NCBI GenBank assembly: GCA_945860385.1
Contig: CAMAQD010000016.1
Span: 27,617 to 91,616 of the forward strand
Reading direction: 5' to 3'
Length of the DNA stretch: 64,000 nucleotides
Origin: Flavobacterium psychrophilum
Lineage (GTDB): Bacteria; Bacteroidota; Bacteroidia; Flavobacteriales; Flavobacteriaceae
Below, one piece after another: positions 43,885 through 52,237 of the stretch. Position 1 is the stretch's first letter; each line of letters opens with the position of its first letter. The position numbers and the translations under genes are program-made. The notes under the pieces were generated by a model. That model worked only from the letters and a program-made list of their open reading frames with translations, was not told the DNA's origin and did no database searches.

Positions 43885-43957
43885 GGGCCGAGCGTTAAAA
43901 AACAGTCCAGTGGACTGTTTTAGCGAAGGAGCCAGCCGGCGCGCAGGCAAAGTATAG
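43885..43957. repeat. 73-bp hairpin element, copy B
   Basis: It is the same sequence and orientation as copy A, differing only near the right end (GCGCGCAGGCAAAGTATAG instead of GCGCGGTGGCAAACAATAG). It lies downstream of the Fic gene's stop codon. Confidence 0.85.
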
Positions 43958-44060
43958 CAATTAACAGATTAACCCACAGCCAATTAAACTCTTAAACTTT
44001 TAAGCAATTAACCGAAAACCGATAATAGATAACCGAAAACCGAAAACCGAGACCTTGCTT

Positions 44061-45545
44061 TTATTGCAATGGAATTATTTTCAGTTTGGCTTCGTCGTGT
44101 TCTTTGAAGGCATTGCTTGCGGTTAAATGATTTTCTAATACTTGCATATCAGTTGCCAGGAGTGAAGCACTAAATTCTTGTGCTCTTTGCAACATTCTGA
44201 TATAGGCCGCCGGATCATCGTTTCTTGTTAGTCTTCTTAATGCTCCTAAATAGTCATCTCGATACACTGTTGGAATTATGATTCGAGTTTGGTTTGCTTT
44301 TACCAATTCGGCATTCATCATCACTCTTGCAATTCTGCCATTTCCATCCAAGAAGGGATGTATTTCGCTTATCATAAACATAATATAGGCTGCTTTTGCG
44401 AATGGTTCTTGCAGTGCTTGGTAGTAATCAAATCCTTTTAGTATTGTTCCTCTTACCAAGGTATGGTCAACAAAGTGTGTTTCGCCAGCCTGGTTGTTTT
44501 TGTCTTTGAATTGACCTGGTTTTTTGGAAGTTCTGGCTCCCAAAAGTATTTGATGCCTGTATTGTAGTATGTTCAGTAATTCATCGGGATTTGAAGGTGT
44601 TGTACTCATTTCCGTTTGATTGCTTACTAATCTGTAGGTTCCTAATAGGTCGTGTGAATCTTCGTCCCGATTGGGTATTGGTGTTTCGGTTTGAATGATG
44701 CTTTTAGCTTCTTCAATTTCAAAAATAGTTCCTTCGATGTAGTTGGAAAAATAGGCTTCAAAGAAGGCGAAATTTCTAAAGGCATTGGTTTCTTTATTCC
44801 TGTCTTGAATTTCTTTATAAGGTTGTTGTTGCAGTTCTATAAACAGTTTTTCGAATAATTCCAAGCGGTGTTTGTCGTAAGGGTTCCCTAAAGCTCTGGC
44901 TACTGCCAATGGCGATGTGAGTATTTTGGAAGGTTTTGTTGTTAGTAAGGCACTTATTAATTTGTTGAGTTTGTCAAATTCGGTATGCATCCCTAATTTG
45001 TTGGCAATTATTCTTGCTTTGTCCCGAAATTGGTTTAGTCCTTCTTCTCCTTTTACTTGTACTATTTGTTCTAATTTATTTTCGATTTCCGGCAGGGTAA
45101 TGGTTTTGGATGTTGGTCCAATTTGGCGCGAAGATTGTAGGTTTTCTAAAAAAGCTCTTTCTTGTTGCGATACAAATAATTCTCCCGAAAAGGGATTGTC
45201 TCCTTCTATTGCCGGTAGTCCTTCCATAAAACGAATGGTTATTCCCGGCAGTTCAATTTTCTTGGTATAGGTATAGGTTACAAATAGTTGATTTGCCGTT
45301 GTTGGTTTGAATTCCAAAGCGGAACGGTGACTTAATACTGCCCCTGGATATAGTTTTCCTAGAATAGTAAAAATATTTCTTCTAATAATTACGGGGGAAG
45401 ACTCATTGAAATTGGAGGTGTAGATACGAGGAGCAATTTTTTTTATTTGCCCCGTTTCTTCCAGTTTTCCTAATTGTCTGCTTATTGCCGTATTGCTTGA
45501 AGCAAAAAGTACTTCCTGAAGGTGAATTGGGATGTTATTTTCCAT
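44061..45545 (-). CDS. Fic family protein with AbiEi-like N-terminal domain
   Basis: This is a 494-residue protein. The Fic core has the full active-site motif HPFLDGNGR (396-404), so it should transfer AMP or another nucleotide part to target proteins. SNYIEG (267-272) matches the inhibitory [S/T]xxxE[G/N] motif placed before the Fic core, so activity is probably autoinhibited. The N-terminus (1-135) has a winged-helix-like start (TAISRQLGKLEETGQIKKIA) and AVLSHRSALEF, resembling AbiEi antitoxin/transcription regulators. Its upstream region carries six direct repeats, the last over the start codon, suggesting autoregulation by that domain. The repeats A-E around it mark an accessory locus. 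Confidence 0.88.
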   Translation of the reverse strand: MENNIPIHLQEVLFASSNTAISRQLGKLEETGQIKKIAPRIYTSNFNESSPVIIRRNIFTILGKLYPGAVLSHRSALEFKPTTANQLFVTYTYTKKIELPGITIRFMEGLPAIEGDNPFSGELFVSQQERAFLENLQSSRQIGPTSKTITLPEIENKLEQIVQVKGEEGLNQFRDKARIIANKLGMHTEFDKLNKLISALLTTKPSKILTSPLAVARALGNPYDKHRLELFEKLFIELQQQPYKEIQDRNKETNAFRNFAFFEAYFSNYIEGTIFEIEEAKSIIQTETPIPNRDEDSHDLLGTYRLVSNQTEMSTTPSNPDELLNILQYRHQILLGARTSKKPGQFKDKNNQAGETHFVDHTLVRGTILKGFDYYQALQEPFAKAAYIMFMISEIHPFLDGNGRIARVMMNAELVKANQTRIIIPTVYRDDYLGALRRLTRNDDPAAYIRMLQRAQEFSASLLATDMQVLENHLTASNAFKEHDEAKLKIIPLQ

Positions 45546-45728
45546 TAGAAATGCTTTTATACTTCAAAAATAGCTATTAATTTCCATTAAAACCCTATTT
45601 ATCGCAAATATTTTCCATTATAAGGTCATTAAGGTCTTTTTGTATTTTCCACTAAAAGGCTATTTTAATGATTAAATACATACGATTTTCCAGTAAAGCC
45701 TACTTTTTAGCAACAATTTTCCAGTAAA
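45538..45728 (-). promoter_or_regulatory. Six direct repeats (TTTANTGGAAAAT) upstream of the Fic gene
   Basis: On the coding strand the motif TTTANTGGAAAAT or close variants occurs at about 45728-45716, 45697-45685, 45657-45645, 45622-45610, 45592-45580 and, overlapping the ATG, 45548-45538. Centre spacings are about 30-45 bases, three of them near 31. Same orientation and similar spacing point to cooperative binding of a regulator, most simply the Fic protein's own N-terminal domain (inference). Confidence 0.65.
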
Positions 45729-45755
45729 GCAGAGCGTTGCGTTCTTTGGCAGCCC

Positions 45756-45829
45756 GGGCCGAGCGTTAAAAAACAGTCCAGTGTACTGTTTTAGCGAAGG
45801 AGCCAGCCGGCACGCAGGCAGAGTATATC
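45756..45829. repeat. 73-bp hairpin element, copy C (stem mutated)
   Basis: It is the same unit, but the palindrome reads CAGTCCAGTGTACTG, which breaks a central base pair, and the right end is GGCACGCAGGCAGAGTATAT. It follows directly on the repeat region upstream of the Fic gene. Confidence 0.8.
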
Positions 45830-45837
45830 AACTAACC

Positions 45838-45910
45838 GGGCCGAGCGTTAAAAAACAGTCCAGTGGACTGTTTTAGCGAAGGAGCCAGCCGGCGCGCAGG
45901 CAAACAATAG
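45838..45910. repeat. 73-bp hairpin element, copy D
   Basis: It is a complete copy, nearly identical to A, only 9 bases after copy C and in the same orientation, so C and D form a tandem pair. Low-complexity TTAAACTCTTAAAC sequence follows. Confidence 0.85.
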
Positions 45911-45995
45911 CAATTAAACTCTTAAACCCTTAAACTTTTAAGCAATTAACCGATTAACCTCCTTTGCTAGTTCCCCCTTTAGGGGGCTAGGGGGT

Positions 45996-46045
45996 CAGTG
46001 GACTGTTTTAGCGAAGGAGCCAGCCGGCGCGCAGGCAAACAATAG
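45996..46045. repeat. 73-bp hairpin element, partial copy E
   Basis: Only the right part from CAGTGGACTGTTTTAGCG to CAAACAATAG remains. Its left side is replaced by CCCCCTTTAGGGGGCTAGGG (45974-45993), itself an inverted-repeat motif, suggesting one element inserted into or recombined with another. Confidence 0.75.
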
Positions 46046-46064
46046 AAATTAAATACCTCTCCAC

Positions 46065-46688
46065 TCACATCCCCACCGCTCTAGCCACCAAATCCACCTC
46101 ATACGGAAACGCAAATTCCGCTATCGGTGCATGTTCCAACCACCTTACTTCATCATCCCTTTTTAAAACAACCGGCATTCTTTTTTTGGTGTTGTGGATT
46201 GCTGCCATTAAAGGATTGGCCTCTGTAGTCAGGATAGTGTAGGTGTTTTTGAGTTCTCCTGTGCTTTTATCTACCCATTGGGAATACAAGCCTGCAAACG
46301 CAAAGAGCTCTTGGTTGGGCAGCCCTATTTCGTATTGCTGTTTTTTCTTTCCTTTTGGATCCAGCCATTGCCATTCGAAAAAACCATCGGCAATGACGAG
46401 GCATCTCTGGTTGACCGAGTTTTTGAAGGACGGTTTTTCGGTGACGGTTTCTATCTTGGCGTTTAGAGTGTATTTTTGAATTTCTTGGTCTTTGGCCCAA
46501 GCTGGGATTAAACCCCATTGGTAGTGCGTGATAATTTGGGGTTTTTCGTCTGTAATAACGGGTGTTTTCGGAAACGCAAAGCCATTAATGTGGTTTTGGG
46601 GATGGAACTCCAAAGGCTTGTCTAGGGTTGCTTCGAACCGGGTTTCTAATGCTATGGCGATCTTGGTTTGTTCGGTGTAGAAGCACAT
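46065..46688 (-). CDS. yedK: SOS response-associated peptidase (SRAP/YedK)
   Basis: This is a 207-residue HMCES/YedK family protein that crosslinks to abasic sites in single-stranded DNA through Cys2. MCFYTEQ gives the Cys at position 2 after Met removal, IADGFFEWQW contains the conserved Glu, and IHNTKKRMPVVL the active His and Arg. Length is normal. It stands between the Fic locus and the defence island and is transcribed with neither, as terminator-like and repeat sequences separate them. Family members are often near DNA-damage genes. Confidence 0.93.
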   Translation of the reverse strand: MCFYTEQTKIAIALETRFEATLDKPLEFHPQNHINGFAFPKTPVITDEKPQIITHYQWGLIPAWAKDQEIQKYTLNAKIETVTEKPSFKNSVNQRCLVIADGFFEWQWLDPKGKKKQQYEIGLPNQELFAFAGLYSQWVDKSTGELKNTYTILTTEANPLMAAIHNTKKRMPVVLKRDDEVRWLEHAPIAEFAFPYEVDLVARAVGM

Positions 46689-46871
46689 AGGAGGTCAGCG
46701 ATTTGATTCAGCTTTTAAAATTAGGGAATTATTTGATTTGAGTTTTCTAAAGGAATGTTAATTGTTGAGCAGAGGATAGCGCTTTACCCTCTAATGAGAG
46801 AATAGGAGAAATAGGGAGTAAGCCTTCACACTTCTTCATTCAATAGGCTAAGGGCAGGCTAGGGTAGTGAT

Positions 46872-46902
46872 AAAAAAATCCGAAGTCGTGAGACTTTGGA
46901 TA
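46872..46902 (-). terminator. Terminator of the four-gene defence operon
   Basis: ATCCGAAGTC, loop GTGA, GACTTTGGAT form a 10-bp stem with one mismatch, and on the minus strand a run of seven T follows. It lies 9 bases after the stop of the Mrr-nSTAND gene. Confidence 0.8.
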
Positions 46903-46910
46903 GCTAGGGA

Positions 46911-49241
46911 TTAAAAAGGAACCATAAATAAATTTCCACCTTTACTATTTGAGTTAAAGAGTCTATTTATGTCCAAAACTTCATCTCTAGTATCTTCTTT
47001 ATATCCTTGAATTTTTATATCATTCTCCTTATTTTTTTCTTTATTAAATTCAATTTGAGATGAACTATCAAATTCATATTCAATAATTGCTTCAGAAGCC
47101 TCTAATCCAATATCTTTATTAATTTGGTTAGCTTCTTCCTTTCTTTTATTAATTATTTCATCTAACTCTTCTCTCTCTAAAGTTTTATCAATACCATAAG
47201 CATCAGTAATGTAATCATTGGAAAGTTTCCCCCAAGAATCATTGATATTTTTCTGGATTTCATTATAATAATCACAATCAGATTTTTTTGAATCATTGAT
47301 AAAATCAGTATATATAGAATTCTCTTTAATTAGACTTGAGAGGCTTTTTATTTGATAATAAGAAATAACATCTTTTGAAAGAATTTTGATTAATTCGGGT
47401 AAATTATTTATCTGCTGAACTAAATCATTTTGAGCTATATATTTTAAAACTTCAGTTAAATTATCACGATCATCCCAACTTAAATAACTTATATCTAAAT
47501 CATTTATTCTCTGTAAAAATTCTACTTCAATTTCATTTTTGTTAAATAATCGAATAAGGATAGATACTATATTAAGATTAGAATCACTATTATACCCTTT
47601 TAAAATTTTTCTCTTTTCTTTAAAAACATCATATAATTTTTTTCTGTTATTTTTATTAGAAAAGTCTATTCTTTTTTCTCCATTAACTATTGTAGTTGCT
47701 ATTCGGTATTTGAATTGTTCGAAAAACACAGATGATTTAAGTAGTTGCAAATATTCTTCATTAGAATTTTGAAAATATGCAAAAAGAAAGTCTTCTATAG
47801 ATGGATTAAAAAAGCTATATCTTATATTATTCTTTTCAATAATTCTAATGATAAAGGCACCTACTAATTCTTTTAAAGCAAAATTATATTCATTTCCTTT
47901 CCTTTGATAATTGTTATTAACAACTTCATGCTTTATTCTACTATTAAAAGCTTCTTTTAGTCTTTCATCTGTGACATAATAAGCTCCACCACTTAATGAG
48001 TACATCGTTAATAACAACAATCTAGAAATTTGTGAAATCTGAACATTAAAAGGTTTTTCCCATATTTTCTTTGGATCATTTAATATATCTAAAACAAATT
48101 TTTCCGAATAATCTGAATCAAATATATTACACTTTTTGGTTATGTCTTGAATAACTCTAGGATTATAGTATCGATGTTTAATAACTTTCCAATGAAAATC
48201 ATTATGAAAAAAAATAGCCTTTTGTTCATCCTCGATATCTGAAAGGTATATATGATTATACAAAATTTGTGCTTTATCCCAATTTGTATAGTTTTCAATT
48301 CTGACTTCATAATTTGAAATATCAATGTTAGAATTTTCAATTTTATCAGAAATATTTTTTGCCTGATTTAAAATTGTTGTTCGACAAGTTAATATTAATC
48401 TTTTATGTTTATCATCCCTTACTCTTTCAATAAAATTCACAATTGCAGAGTCAGCATTCCTTGAACTATATAAATCCAAAGTAATTGCTCCTAGAAAGTC
48501 GTCAAAATAAAATATTTGTTTTTTTTCAGGAGAAAAAGCTTCTTCTGCTTCAGTAATTTCTCTAACATAAACTAATTCAAAATCTTCAGCTAAAAATTGA
48601 TAAGTCAGCATATTGGCTAATGTTGATTTACCAATACCTGGAGCTCCAGTTATTAAAATGAAATGATTGTCATTTAGTGCATTAACAGCTTCATTATGTG
48701 TTTTATTTGGTACATATACTGCAATTTCTTTTACTATTTTTTCTTTATAAAATTCAGATCTGCCTTTAACTCCATTTTTTACTATTTTCTTGATTATATC
48801 AATGGATGATAGCCACAGTTTAAAATGTCTTTCCTGAATTTCAGGATAATCATCTAACCATTTATTTAAGTTTTCTTTACCTATAATATCTGATGTAGAT
48901 TGGATATAAGGATTGAATATATTTTTGATACCATCTTTGTCTTGTGGAGATAAGGGTAACGAAGTACAAAATAAATATCTTTTAGGTTTTAATGAAACTA
49001 CTTTTTGAATTTCATTGTTTTTTAAATCCAATTTTAATTTAGAGACACCAGAACCTATGTAGTGTTTAACTTGAACAACTATTTCGTTTTCTTCATTTAC
49101 TGTTGAATATCTTAGATCAATACCTTTATCTTTTCCTGGTTTGAATGACTGAAAATTAACATTCAATACTTTTGAAAGTAAATCTCTTGTCAATTCCTCT
49201 AAGTCTCTATCATTTAAAGTTGAAAAGTCGTAATTAGCCAT
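46911..49241 (-). CDS. Mrr-type nuclease and nSTAND-like NTPase fusion protein
   Basis: This is a 776-residue protein. The N-terminal Mrr-like PD-(D/E)xK nuclease (1-110) shows LNDRDLEELTRDLL, Asp42 in GKDKGIDLRY and Gln57-x-Lys59 in IVVQVKHY. The NTPase has Walker A GAPGIGKST (199-207), Walker B QIFYFDDFLGAI (242-253) and sensor RLILTCRTT (281-289), fitting the nSTAND3 type of signal-transduction ATPase. Residues 400-776 are helical and may form the sensor. It overlaps the ABC ATPase gene by 8 bases as last gene of the operon. The residue and codon bias is very AT-rich. I infer an infection-triggered nuclease. Confidence 0.82.
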   Translation of the reverse strand: MANYDFSTLNDRDLEELTRDLLSKVLNVNFQSFKPGKDKGIDLRYSTVNEENEIVVQVKHYIGSGVSKLKLDLKNNEIQKVVSLKPKRYLFCTSLPLSPQDKDGIKNIFNPYIQSTSDIIGKENLNKWLDDYPEIQERHFKLWLSSIDIIKKIVKNGVKGRSEFYKEKIVKEIAVYVPNKTHNEAVNALNDNHFILITGAPGIGKSTLANMLTYQFLAEDFELVYVREITEAEEAFSPEKKQIFYFDDFLGAITLDLYSSRNADSAIVNFIERVRDDKHKRLILTCRTTILNQAKNISDKIENSNIDISNYEVRIENYTNWDKAQILYNHIYLSDIEDEQKAIFFHNDFHWKVIKHRYYNPRVIQDITKKCNIFDSDYSEKFVLDILNDPKKIWEKPFNVQISQISRLLLLTMYSLSGGAYYVTDERLKEAFNSRIKHEVVNNNYQRKGNEYNFALKELVGAFIIRIIEKNNIRYSFFNPSIEDFLFAYFQNSNEEYLQLLKSSVFFEQFKYRIATTIVNGEKRIDFSNKNNRKKLYDVFKEKRKILKGYNSDSNLNIVSILIRLFNKNEIEVEFLQRINDLDISYLSWDDRDNLTEVLKYIAQNDLVQQINNLPELIKILSKDVISYYQIKSLSSLIKENSIYTDFINDSKKSDCDYYNEIQKNINDSWGKLSNDYITDAYGIDKTLEREELDEIINKRKEEANQINKDIGLEASEAIIEYEFDSSSQIEFNKEKNKENDIKIQGYKEDTRDEVLDINRLFNSNSKGGNLFMVPF

Positions 49242-51558
49242 TTTTATTTACTGAATAAGATTTTAAATTAATCCTTTTTTGTACCAAACTATAATTTTTG
49301 AATTTATATCTCATATAAGCTGAAGCCATATCTTCATGAGTTGAAATTATTAACTGATTTGAATAAAATTCATTTCTTAGTAATTCTATGAATCCAGCAA
49401 TACTGATTTCATCCATAGTTTGAACAGGGTCATCTATTAAAATAATTTTGTTTTGAGAATATTTTTTATGTAATGCTAGAGTAAAAGAAATAATCAATGC
49501 TGATAACTGACCGGAACTCATGGAGAAAACAGCATCAAAAGTTTTGGATGGATTAGTTTGAAATCTGATACCATCTTTATCTGAATAAATGAACAACCCT
49601 AAACCTCCTTGGAAATCCTGCATAATTCTTCCTGAGTATATATGAAATATAATTTCAATGTCTTTTATTACTTTTTTCTGATATTCTTTTAAGGACTTTT
49701 TATAAATGTTGTTCAAGTTTTTCAAGTTGTCTTCTAATGTTTTTGCATTATTAAACTTACCCTCTTTGTTAAGCAATTCTAGTTTGTTTCTATCGAGAGT
49801 TTCGTTTTGTAATAATGAATATTTATACTTAAGATAATTCTCTTTTTGGATTAAATTTTTTATCTCTATGGAGTTCAATAAATCAAACTTATTATCGAAA
49901 TACTGAGCGAAAAACTCCCTATAATAAGATTCAATACCATCTAATTCAAATTCTATTTTAAGTGAATTTAATATTGGAATAATATTTTCTAGATCAATTA
50001 CACTTGCACTGCTTAATGTCTCGTTTAAATATTCTTTAAAATCAAAATCAATATTTTCAAATTCTTTTTTTACTGTGTAAAAAAACACTTCGTCAATTGA
50101 CAAAAACTTATTTATAAAGACTAAATCAACTTTAATTTCAGTGATTTTCTGATTTAAAATTTCTATAACAGGAAGGATAGTATCTTCCTTAAATCTAATT
50201 AATTCTTCATTAAATATTCTACTCTTTGATGAAGTCATTTCTTCCAGATTAACTGATTGAATTTCGATATTTTCTAATAAATTATCAATATCAGCCCAAT
50301 CATAGCCACACAAAAAACAAATTCCAGTTGTTTCAATATCTTCGGCTTCTTTTAGTTTTTTGATATTATCAACTAATTTTTCTCTGGATTCTTTTATTTT
50401 AGAATAAATACTTTCTAATTCATCTAACTCTTTTAATTTGACACTTAGTGATTCATATCCTTCATTTAAAGGCAAAATTAAATCTTCTTCAATAAAATCT
50501 AAATCTTCTAATTGAAATTCAAAAGATTCATCCTTAATATTATCAATAGAAAATTCTATTAGATCTTCGACAATTTTATTTTTACTTAAATATTCATTTT
50601 TTTGATTTCTTAAAGTTTCTCTTAAAGGAAGAAATTTATAGTATAATAGAAAGTTTTCTATTTTTTCAGTATCAGGAATTAAGCTATTAATCTTTTCATT
50701 TCGAATATAACTTTTAAATAATCCTTTATTTTCAATAAGTTTTTTTAACCTTGAAATTATACCATCTTCATTAAAAAGATTTTCGTAGCTATTACTCTGA
50801 TAGTTGAACTCTTCTAAATCCCATGAAATTTCTTTCTCAGAAAATAATTTTATGTACACTGTATTATTAAATTCTGTTGCTAAAAATTCTATGATTTTAT
50901 TTATTGATTCATGCAAATTATCAATCTCTCTTTTTTTATCAGCGTTACATAATTCACTGATTTTATTTTTTAACTTATCTATTTTGCTGATTTTATTTTC
51001 AAATTCATAAACATTAAATAAGTGAGATATATGTTGTTTTCTATTTTTGTCTTGGCTTTTTAATAAAAACAAACTGTCCTCTTGTTCAATATAATTTAAA
51101 AACTGAAAATTCTGTCTATAATTTGAACCTAGAATTTGATTTAAATATTCCTCTTCATTTTGAATTAAACTTTTTTCTTCAGAAGTAAATTCATCCTTAA
51201 CGTATAGTTTATAGAAACTAAAATCTACTGAATTTATTAACTCGTCTCTTTTCGCAACTCTCTCTAAGATATGTGAAGTAACATCTTTAAGAAATTCAAT
51301 CTTTATCGATATGTCACCATTTGCATAATCACATAGAAATGGATGCTCGGAAAAACTTTCTCTGCCATCAATTAATCTGCCTCTTAAATCATCAAATCGT
51401 CTTATTTTACCCGTAAATAGTAATTCTATTGCATCATAAATCGATGTTTTTCCAAATCCATTAGGGCCATCAAAAACAATTAAATCTGAATATTCAAAAT
51501 CGATACTTATATTTTGAAAAACTTTAAAATTATGTATTTCTATTCTTTTAATTTTCAT
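49234..51558 (-). CDS. Rad50/SMC-like ABC ATPase with zinc hook (ABC-3C ATPase / LmuB-like)
   Basis: This is a 774-residue ATPase. Walker A GPNGFGKTS lies at 31-39, the ABC signature SMSSGQ at 679-684, Walker B IILIDDP at 705-711 and the switch His in STHED at 739-743. Between the two ATPase halves is a long coiled coil (about 180-640) with CFLC (414-417) at the middle, a Rad50-type zinc hook. There is no TOPRIM domain, so it is not an OLD nuclease. The pairing with a middle component and a nuclease gene upstream matches ABC-three-component/Lamassu systems, in which this ATPase senses DNA and releases the nuclease. Confidence 0.87.
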   Translation of the reverse strand: MKIKRIEIHNFKVFQNISIDFEYSDLIVFDGPNGFGKTSIYDAIELLFTGKIRRFDDLRGRLIDGRESFSEHPFLCDYANGDISIKIEFLKDVTSHILERVAKRDELINSVDFSFYKLYVKDEFTSEEKSLIQNEEEYLNQILGSNYRQNFQFLNYIEQEDSLFLLKSQDKNRKQHISHLFNVYEFENKISKIDKLKNKISELCNADKKREIDNLHESINKIIEFLATEFNNTVYIKLFSEKEISWDLEEFNYQSNSYENLFNEDGIISRLKKLIENKGLFKSYIRNEKINSLIPDTEKIENFLLYYKFLPLRETLRNQKNEYLSKNKIVEDLIEFSIDNIKDESFEFQLEDLDFIEEDLILPLNEGYESLSVKLKELDELESIYSKIKESREKLVDNIKKLKEAEDIETTGICFLCGYDWADIDNLLENIEIQSVNLEEMTSSKSRIFNEELIRFKEDTILPVIEILNQKITEIKVDLVFINKFLSIDEVFFYTVKKEFENIDFDFKEYLNETLSSASVIDLENIIPILNSLKIEFELDGIESYYREFFAQYFDNKFDLLNSIEIKNLIQKENYLKYKYSLLQNETLDRNKLELLNKEGKFNNAKTLEDNLKNLNNIYKKSLKEYQKKVIKDIEIIFHIYSGRIMQDFQGGLGLFIYSDKDGIRFQTNPSKTFDAVFSMSSGQLSALIISFTLALHKKYSQNKIILIDDPVQTMDEISIAGFIELLRNEFYSNQLIISTHEDMASAYMRYKFKNYSLVQKRINLKSYSVNKNG

Positions 51559-52237
51559 CTGAATTCAATGTTGGTAATAAAAAGGCGTATATAATATCTG
51601 AGTTCATTTCATCAATATTTTCAACACTTCTAGTGAAAAAGTTTTGATCAATTAAATTGTTAAGTTCACCAAATGAACCAATTTCAATTTTCTGCATATT
51701 ATTATCAGTTAAAGCAACTAGTCCATTCTCTTGGATAATGCTGAGTTTTATTAATGGGATTTTATGGGCTAGGCGATAAAGAAGTGATTCATAATCATTA
51801 TTATTGATATTCTCTTTATGTTTTATAAATGTTTCTTCCTCTAAAATTTTATTTTCAATAAAACCTTTAATCGTTTGTTGTTGCGAATCTAATGCTTGAT
51901 TAAACTTTTCTACTTCAGTATCTTTATATAAAATAATTTGTTTTTTAAAAAGATATGGATTCTCTTCTACTTCTAGAACCAAATTTTGGATGGTGTTAAA
52001 GTTTTCAACTTTATGAATAATTATCATACTTACGTTTTTATCAAACCATTCATTATTAGCTACTTCTTTTGCAATATTAAAGTAGTCCGATTGTTTATTA
52101 ATTACCTCTGTTAAATTTTCGGTTTCAATTACTAACCAATATGAATGTTTATTTTCAAAAAAATGTAATTTACCAAAACTTAACTCTTTACTTATTAGAC
52201 CGATTTGATGAAATAAGTTATTAATTATTGTTTCCAT
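51548..52237 (-). CDS. ABC-three-component middle component (LmuC-like)
   Basis: This is a 229-residue protein, overlapping both neighbours (17 bases upstream, 11 bases downstream). It has no enzymatic motif. The first half is alpha/beta (HFFENKHSYWLVIETENLTE, VSMIIIHKVENFNTIQNLVL), the second half helical (NKILEEETFIKHKENINNND) ending YAFLLPTLNSDEN. Size, position between nuclease and ATPase genes and lack of motifs fit the middle component of ABC-3C systems. Assignment rests on context more than on its sequence. Confidence 0.65.
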   Translation of the reverse strand: METIINNLFHQIGLISKELSFGKLHFFENKHSYWLVIETENLTEVINKQSDYFNIAKEVANNEWFDKNVSMIIIHKVENFNTIQNLVLEVEENPYLFKKQIILYKDTEVEKFNQALDSQQQTIKGFIENKILEEETFIKHKENINNNDYESLLYRLAHKIPLIKLSIIQENGLVALTDNNMQKIEIGSFGELNNLIDQNFFTRSVENIDEMNSDIIYAFLLPTLNSDEN

